From a virus, in the IMG/VR virus record IMGVR_UViG_3300009182_001873, positions 1-25,726 of that record: DNA of 25,726 nucleotides; one strand, written 5' to 3'. Shown here one piece after another: positions 21,243 to 25,726 of this stretch. Positions within the stretch are counted from its first letter, which is position 1. Each line of letters starts with the position of its first letter. The notes below the pieces were generated by a model. It did not search any database. It was not told where the DNA came from and worked only from the letters and a program-made list of their open reading frames with translations. A program made the translations under genes and the position numbers.

Positions 21243-21749
21243 TTATCTCAGGAATTCCTGCCAGTCCAAATTATATTTGACAGAATCCACTTGGTGTACA
21301 CCTAACACATATAATACATAACTAGCTACGCTAGACCCACGTCCTACACCTCGAACAATATTATTAGCTTCGCAAGTGTCAACAAAATACTTTAACCAGC
21401 GTAATAAATCTAGCATGTTTCTAGATTTGTATTCTGCCATTTCTTGCATGGCCCTAACAGTGGATATTTGAGTCAAACACTTTGAATATACAAATTGTTC
21501 AATATCTAGGGTTTTATATTCTTCGGGCATAAACCAGTTTGACTGGCAAGCCTTGTCATAGTCAGCAACTTCAAAATGGGTTTCATACGGTTCTAAGAAT
21601 TTAAAACCCAATTGTACTTCTAGTTGTTTAACAGCGTCTGTACGTTCAACGAGTAATGTGTCGTCGACATTAAATCCGTAATCTTTATATAAAGAATCAA
21701 ACAGATCTTGTTCTGTAAAAATGGGATTATTATATTTGTCTAAGTGCAT
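21243..21749 (-). CDS. Short protein resembling part of the bacterial DNA polymerase III alpha palm
   Basis: A 168-residue protein. The last 35 residues, GVGRGSSVASYVLYVLGV (134-151), then HQVDSVKYNLDWQEFLR, closely follow the Pol III alpha segment GRGSAAGSLVxYxLGITxxD followed by KYxLLFERFL, the Gly-Ser motif of the Pol beta-like palm. In Pol III alpha the catalytic PDxDxD aspartates come directly after; here the protein stops just before them. The preceding helices (WFMPEEYKTLDIEQFVYSKC, LLRWLKYFVDTCEANN) also fit the region upstream of the motif. The start taken is the ATG at 21749; the TTG at 21755 is an alternative, and neither has a Shine-Dalgarno. A stand-alone binding or regulatory fragment, or one half of a split polymerase, are both possible. 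Confidence 0.55.
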   Translation of the reverse strand: MHLDKYNNPIFTEQDLFDSLYKDYGFNVDDTLLVERTDAVKQLEVQLGFKFLEPYETHFEVADYDKACQSNWFMPEEYKTLDIEQFVYSKCLTQISTVRAMQEMAEYKSRNMLDLLRWLKYFVDTCEANNIVRGVGRGSSVASYVLYVLGVHQVDSVKYNLDWQEFLR

Positions 21750-21759
21750 ATACAACAGT

Positions 21760-21990
21760 TTAACTGATATTAATTAGTTTGTCAAGACCTTTATCTCGAC
21801 TGTTCATCATTTTGTCGTATTCTGCCGCTTTGCGTTTGCTCAATTCTTCTCGATAAGAATCAAGTATACTGGACATTTGAGCTTTGACTCCCGGATTAGG
21901 AGTCATAAAATACTTACGAGTTAGTTCATTAATTTTGTTTTCTAACTCGGAATCTTTTATACCGCTCAAATCGTTAACTAACGGATGCAT
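21760..21990 (-). CDS. Small conserved phage protein of unknown function
   Basis: A 76-residue, mostly helical charged protein. MHPLVNDLSGIKDSELENKI, ELTRKYFMTPNPGVKAQM and DSYREELSKRKAAEY follow a pattern I recall from uncharacterised small proteins of T4-like aquatic phages. The long uninterrupted helix-forming stretches suggest a coiled-coil or helical-bundle protein. ATG at 21990 begins one base after the stop of the fibre-type gene upstream, without a clear Shine-Dalgarno, so it depends on coupled translation. No enzyme motif, membrane segment or signal peptide is visible. Confidence 0.65.
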   Translation of the reverse strand: MHPLVNDLSGIKDSELENKINELTRKYFMTPNPGVKAQMSSILDSYREELSKRKAAEYDKMMNSRDKGLDKLINIS

Positions 21991-21991
21991 C

Positions 21992-22576
21992 TTAGTATTC
22001 GCCGCTCAGTTTGATATATACGTTAGCTCCGGCATCAACAGACCATGCTTCAATGACTTCAAGTTTAGTTGAACCAATTGCACCAACTGTGAATGGGCTA
22101 AATCCAGTTGCAAAACGCACAACTCCGCCGTTGGCAGTGGCAAATACTGGTGTTCTAACAGCAATAGTGTCGCCTTTCAAAATAACTCTAATAATTCCGT
22201 ATGCAGGTACCGCAGGCCAGCCGGTAAAAGTTAATGTAGCATTTCCTGCGAGTGTAAATTGTTGTATAGATCCGTTGGCCAAGTTAATATTTGCAGTAGT
22301 AGATACAGTTCCACCGGGGTAGAATATACCGTAAAATTGATTATGTGTACCGTTTGTGATAGAACTTTGTAACAGATTATTTACTACAGGAGTGGTACCA
22401 GTTGCTAGATCTGCTTTTAATAGTGTATTAGTTTGTAGTGCAGTAATTTCAGACTTGGCTACTCCTAATCCCGCTGAAATAGCAGTAAAGTTGTTACGAA
22501 ATCCCTGACTATCGTTGTCCTGCCCTGCTACAGGGTAAGTTGTGTTAATTGAGATATAGTTTATTTGACTTGTCAT
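21992..22576 (-). CDS. Tail/fibre-type structural protein
   Basis: A 194-residue protein. The N-terminus TSQINYISINTTYPVAGQDN followed by DSQGFRNNFTAISAGLGVAK and EITALQTN is a recurrent start of structural proteins in T4-like aquatic phages, with a short helical bundle after it. Residues about 65-194 are beta-rich (GNATLTFTGWPAVPAYGII, RVILKGDTIAVRT, KLEVIEAWSVDAGANVYIKL), typical of a trimeric fibre or baseplate-decoration head. The ATG at 22576 overlaps the stop of the large fibre gene as ATGA, so the two proteins are coupled and probably assembled into the same structure. A late-promoter motif lies 30 bp upstream. Confidence 0.7.
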   Translation of the reverse strand: MTSQINYISINTTYPVAGQDNDSQGFRNNFTAISAGLGVAKSEITALQTNTLLKADLATGTTPVVNNLLQSSITNGTHNQFYGIFYPGGTVSTTANINLANGSIQQFTLAGNATLTFTGWPAVPAYGIIRVILKGDTIAVRTPVFATANGGVVRFATGFSPFTVGAIGSTKLEVIEAWSVDAGANVYIKLSGEY

Positions 22577-25500
22577 ACGGTTATCCTATCATTTCTAAAT
22601 ATAAGGTATTTATCGCCTAGATAACCACTGACAGAATCTATTGTATATCTGTCTACAGTATAATCTAATACTTGAAAATCAAATTTACTAAATTTGATGT
22701 TTAGCAAAATATCGTTAGCAGTTCCTACTTTACAGAAGCAGATAGGAATAGCTAGGGTATACCCTTGTTCTTGTTTTTGCCCAGTTTGTATAGTTCTCAT
22801 CCAAAGCGGCAAATAATTGCGCTCACTTAGTCCTACACCGGATAATCTTGATTGCCAGTTTGCTATACTATTGGGGAATATCGTATTTGGATTAGGATTA
22901 GAGACTTCGTATCCTGTACTGTCGGCTGTTATTATAGGCTCTGGTCGAACAGAATTTGGAGCATCTAGATTTAAGACTGCGGCAGAGTTATTCCAGAAAT
23001 TATTGCTACTATCAACTGTTATAGCATCTGAACTTATTCCAAATTTATTAATTATCTTATTTGGAAGTTTTCCACTCGCTGGACTTAGCGGGTCTATCAT
23101 GTTTATATAAATTACTTCGTATAGATCCAACCCTGTAGCAGGATCTACAGCCCTTGACGATGACACAGAGCCAAACTGGAATCTTTTACGTTTGTGATTC
23201 AATCCCATAGCCCCAATATATGCCGCTGCCTCTTTAGTTTCAATCCCGCCATATACTAGCATTGATAATGATGATTGAATACCAAAGTTTTGATCATTTA
23301 TTCTATAAATGCTACTGGGTGTAAAGATGGTTGAGTCATTAATAAATCCCTTCCATATGGCTCTTTGGTCTTGTTTTAAGAATGGTCGAACTACTATGTT
23401 ACTATAAGAAGTAGTATTAGGTGTATCAATGGTCAACGTAAATGTTCTAGTACGGGAGCTGTAACCAAATTGATCTCGAGCTTCAACAGTAAACTTATAC
23501 GTATAGTCAAACGTTGCGATACCTTTATCAAACGTAGTGGCACTGGTATCAAATCTAATCAAACCCAATGAACCGTTTAACGGATTATAATACTGATTAA
23601 CTTTACCAATAATTTCTCCGTCAAGATTTAATGTTAGTCCAGGCGGTAGTGCTCCGTCTACGATAGAATAGATTACAATAGAATTAGGAACAGATGATAC
23701 TGCGCTGATGTTTAATGTTGAATAGTAATCTGCATGCAATGTTTCTAAAATACTATTAGTTTTCCACGTAACAGTACTGTCAATCTCACCGATGATGGTT
23801 ACTGTAAATGTTTTATATGCAACTGTAGTTTCGCCTTTCTCTCCAATTCTTGTAGCAGTCAGTGTAAAAGTATAGAGCTTGCTGATAGCAGGTTGATATG
23901 GAACTATGCCATATACCTCGCCAGTGCCTGCATCAAATGTAGTACCTGGCGGAAGTTTGCTTAATGATCCCATATAAAACGGAACCATATCGGGAAGTGT
24001 CATTACTAGCCCAGTTGTTAGAGTTAATCGATATGCGCCACCGCCTAAATCAGCTACTACGGAAATTCTATATAGTTCACCAGTTGCATTTGGAATATAG
24101 TTTGCAAAACTAATGTATTGACCAAATAGCGGCGGACTTGATGCGTTAGTAATAGTTAGACTATGACTGCCGATAGTGTTATCTAGATTAGTTAGTTGCT
24201 TTGTAATTGCTCGTATTTCTTGATTTGTTGGAGAAAGATTAAAAATAACATTACTATTGTCGTATAAGACAATTGGCAGGGTGATATAGTTGTTTGCTCT
24301 AAGAACACCTAAGTTTGAATCATTAATCCATACTGGTTCGCGTAAGTATGTTGCATCAGCAGTAAAATTCCCAGCGCCACCGTCTAACGTTGTTGAGTCT
24401 GCACGGAATTGATCTGTACCTACAACAAATATTTTAAAAATTCGTTGAGCATAATTGACACCATCAGTTAGTGTTACACGAAATTGATAATTAGAATTGA
24501 TACTGTTTGGCGGATGTAACGGACTATTGTAGTCATAAAACACTCCATCATACTGATAACTGTCAAAACCGTCATTGGAAGTAGTACCAAAATCAAATGC
24601 CACGCCATCGTAATAGCCATCGTCGTATGTGCCTGAGCCGTCGATCGCTGTGATTTTATAAGTAGGTAGTATAAATCCCGATAGTCGTCCTGAACTTGAC
24701 AGCGTAAGTCCTTTAGGTAGTACTCCGTCATCACTGGCTATAAAGTATGTTAGTTTACTACCGACTACAGTGTTCAAATCAAATGCTTCAATTTGATAAT
24801 CAACATGTGTATCGTCAAGTACATATAATTGCTGGTGGACTCCGATCGGCAATGGTCCAGCGGCAGTTACAAAAACTGGTATATTAGAACCTGTAATAGT
24901 TATAGTAAAAGTTCTATCGGCTATATCTGTTCCGTTTGTAGCTCTGATACAAAATTTATAAGTTGTATCGTTACTAACAATGTATGGACTTCCAGTAATT
25001 GTGCTACTTTGTAGTATCAATCCAGGCGGTAATGATCCACTAATCACTGTAAATGTTATTCCAGCAGTATCGGACAATGGAGGAGGACTAGTGCTAGGTG
25101 ATCGAGCAACTATGCTTGGAACAGCGCCTGAAATAAGGTCTGCACGTTCTACTGCTACAAATGCATCAGCCTGCATGTGTACTGTATCAGTATTGCGTAA
25201 AATTATATCAGATAAGGTAGCACTATTAATCCAAGTTAAATCTGTTGGATTCCATGGTTGATTTTGATACCAAGATTGATCACCATCTCGTAATCGAATC
25301 ATTTGATCTGCTATGATAGCACGGAATGTCGGGCCTACCATTGCTCCTGGATAGCGATCCTCTGCAAGACCACCAACCCATAGATCTATGTCATTGATAT
25401 TAACATAAGCTGACTGTAATGCATTGGCTACAGTTACATCGCTAGTAATTTGACTAAAGCTAGTATATGCTGAAAATCCTAATGCTATACGCATTTGATT

Positions 25501-25726
25501 TAAACTTGGAAGACCTAAGTCACGCCCACGCTGTATATTTGTTGCGGCAAGATCTAATGCTGCCGGAGGATCGTTAAGCAAGTTACGTAAGTCTTCAATA
25601 ATATATACATCTAATTTGTTAGATATATCGCTGGCTAATTTTCTTAAGAATCCGTTTGCGCCACCGTTGCGTTCATACTGTGCAGGTGTTAAGAAAAACG
25701 CTTGTCCTAAAGTTAAAGATTCTGTA
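22573..25726 (-). CDS. Large tail/fibre-type protein with haem peroxidase domain and Ig-like repeats (N-terminus cut by window edge)
   Basis: The frame is open to the right edge, giving 1050 residues and no visible start. Residues 1-198 in the window are the C-terminal part of an animal-type haem peroxidase: LDLAATNIQRGRDLGLPSLN (58-76), DIDLWVGGLAEDRYPGAMVG (112-131), then GPTFRAIIADQMIRLRDGDQ, and DIILRNTD (173-180). N63 matches the Asn that holds the proximal His in myeloperoxidase; the family's usual RDHG is RDLG here. The proximal and distal His lie upstream, outside the window. About four He_PIG-like modules follow (LPPGLILQS, LPKGLTLSS, LPPGTTFDA, LPPGLTLNL, each ending in an RTFTITI-type strand). 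The C-terminal domain (about 760-1050; ERNYLPLWMRTIQ, DYTVDRYTID, GDKYLIFRNDRITV) is of a type seen in T4-like aquatic-phage tail proteins. Confidence 0.85.
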   Translation of the reverse strand, partial: TESLTLGQAFFLTPAQYERNGGANGFLRKLASDISNKLDVYIIEDLRNLLNDPPAALDLAATNIQRGRDLGLPSLNQMRIALGFSAYTSFSQITSDVTVANALQSAYVNINDIDLWVGGLAEDRYPGAMVGPTFRAIIADQMIRLRDGDQSWYQNQPWNPTDLTWINSATLSDIILRNTDTVHMQADAFVAVERADLISGAVPSIVARSPSTSPPPLSDTAGITFTVISGSLPPGLILQSSTITGSPYIVSNDTTYKFCIRATNGTDIADRTFTITITGSNIPVFVTAAGPLPIGVHQQLYVLDDTHVDYQIEAFDLNTVVGSKLTYFIASDDGVLPKGLTLSSSGRLSGFILPTYKITAIDGSGTYDDGYYDGVAFDFGTTSNDGFDSYQYDGVFYDYNSPLHPPNSINSNYQFRVTLTDGVNYAQRIFKIFVVGTDQFRADSTTLDGGAGNFTADATYLREPVWINDSNLGVLRANNYITLPIVLYDNSNVIFNLSPTNQEIRAITKQLTNLDNTIGSHSLTITNASSPPLFGQYISFANYIPNATGELYRISVVADLGGGAYRLTLTTGLVMTLPDMVPFYMGSLSKLPPGTTFDAGTGEVYGIVPYQPAISKLYTFTLTATRIGEKGETTVAYKTFTVTIIGEIDSTVTWKTNSILETLHADYYSTLNISAVSSVPNSIVIYSIVDGALPPGLTLNLDGEIIGKVNQYYNPLNGSLGLIRFDTSATTFDKGIATFDYTYKFTVEARDQFGYSSRTRTFTLTIDTPNTTSYSNIVVRPFLKQDQRAIWKGFINDSTIFTPSSIYRINDQNFGIQSSLSMLVYGGIETKEAAAYIGAMGLNHKRKRFQFGSVSSSRAVDPATGLDLYEVIYINMIDPLSPASGKLPNKIINKFGISSDAITVDSSNNFWNNSAAVLNLDAPNSVRPEPIITADSTGYEVSNPNPNTIFPNSIANWQSRLSGVGLSERNYLPLWMRTIQTGQKQEQGYTLAIPICFCKVGTANDILLNIKFSKFDFQVLDYTVDRYTIDSVSGYLGDKYLIFRNDRITV
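22607..22614 (-). promoter_or_regulatory. T4-type late promoter motif GATAAATA
   Basis: CGATAAATACCTTATATT on the minus strand, 30 bp before the ATG at 22576. It lies inside the last codons of the large fibre gene (GDKYLIF), so chance coding is possible, but position and sequence match the other copies. Confidence 0.45.

Noticed and set aside
21757-21785. TTGACA-N17-TAAACT promoter-like pair before the Pol III-like gene
   Set aside because: The predicted RNA start would fall on the start codon, leaving no leader, and the -10 is poor; it lies in coding DNA of the preceding gene.
1-25726. tRNA genes, integrase, transposase or IS ends
   Set aside because: Non-coding gaps are all under 170 bp and contain only promoters, terminators and leaders; no tRNA-like fold or mobile-element protein was recognised.

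Overview
The window looks like part of the genome of a large T4-superfamily tailed phage (myovirus) of an aquatic Gram-negative bacterium. The evidence is a T4 gp43-type DNA polymerase, a gp44-type clamp loader, a DsbA-like late-transcription accessory protein, a GroES/gp31-type co-chaperonin, PhoH, T4-type late-promoter motifs (GATAAATA), and a lysis cassette with inner- and outer-membrane spanins, which implies an outer membrane. The DNA is AT-rich and densely coded. All genes except phoH lie on the minus strand, usually with ATGA or TAATG overlaps. No tRNA, CRISPR array, IS element or integrase was seen.

Layout by coordinate (transcription runs right to left except phoH). 1-1142: DNA polymerase N-terminus (cut by the window edge) and dsbA, behind a sigma70-like promoter and a terminator; a 5-bp/8-nt hairpin abuts the polymerase Shine-Dalgarno. 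1259-9770: accessory/virion-protein operon with a glycine-rich protein carrying a peptidoglycan-binding-like segment, lysine-rich and repeat-bearing proteins, a Dps-like ferritin, an HxGH nucleotidylyltransferase and a KxDG (ligase-like) protein. Several of these share a short N-terminal leader resembling a T4 capsid-targeting propeptide. 9843-14043: conserved unknown protein, ClpA-like unfoldase, peptide deformylase and DnaJ-like chaperone. 14112-16266: lysis cassette (GH19-type endolysin, i-spanin, o-spanin lipoprotein, holin-like protein) plus a small secreted protein. 16268-17564: two conserved phage proteins. 17731-18450: phoH on the plus strand, bounded by opposed promoters and a bidirectional terminator. 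18497-21990: clamp loader, small membrane protein, GroES-like protein, a short protein resembling part of bacterial DNA polymerase III alpha, and small conserved proteins. 21992-25726: two tail/fibre-type proteins; the larger one, cut by the right edge, starts in this window with the C-terminal part of an animal-type haem peroxidase domain followed by about four Ig-like (He_PIG) repeats.

The most notable observations are: (1) an animal-type haem peroxidase domain fused to a phage structural protein; (2) a shared N-terminal leader ending in LxE before a small residue on at least five consecutive-operon proteins including two predicted nucleotidyl-transfer enzymes, suggesting enzymes packaged in the capsid and delivered with the DNA; (3) promoters embedded in intrinsic terminators; (4) a stand-alone piece of a Pol III alpha-like active site; (5) a phage ClpA that keeps a ClpP-docking-type IGF tripeptide. 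Family calls rest on motifs read by eye; no database search was run.
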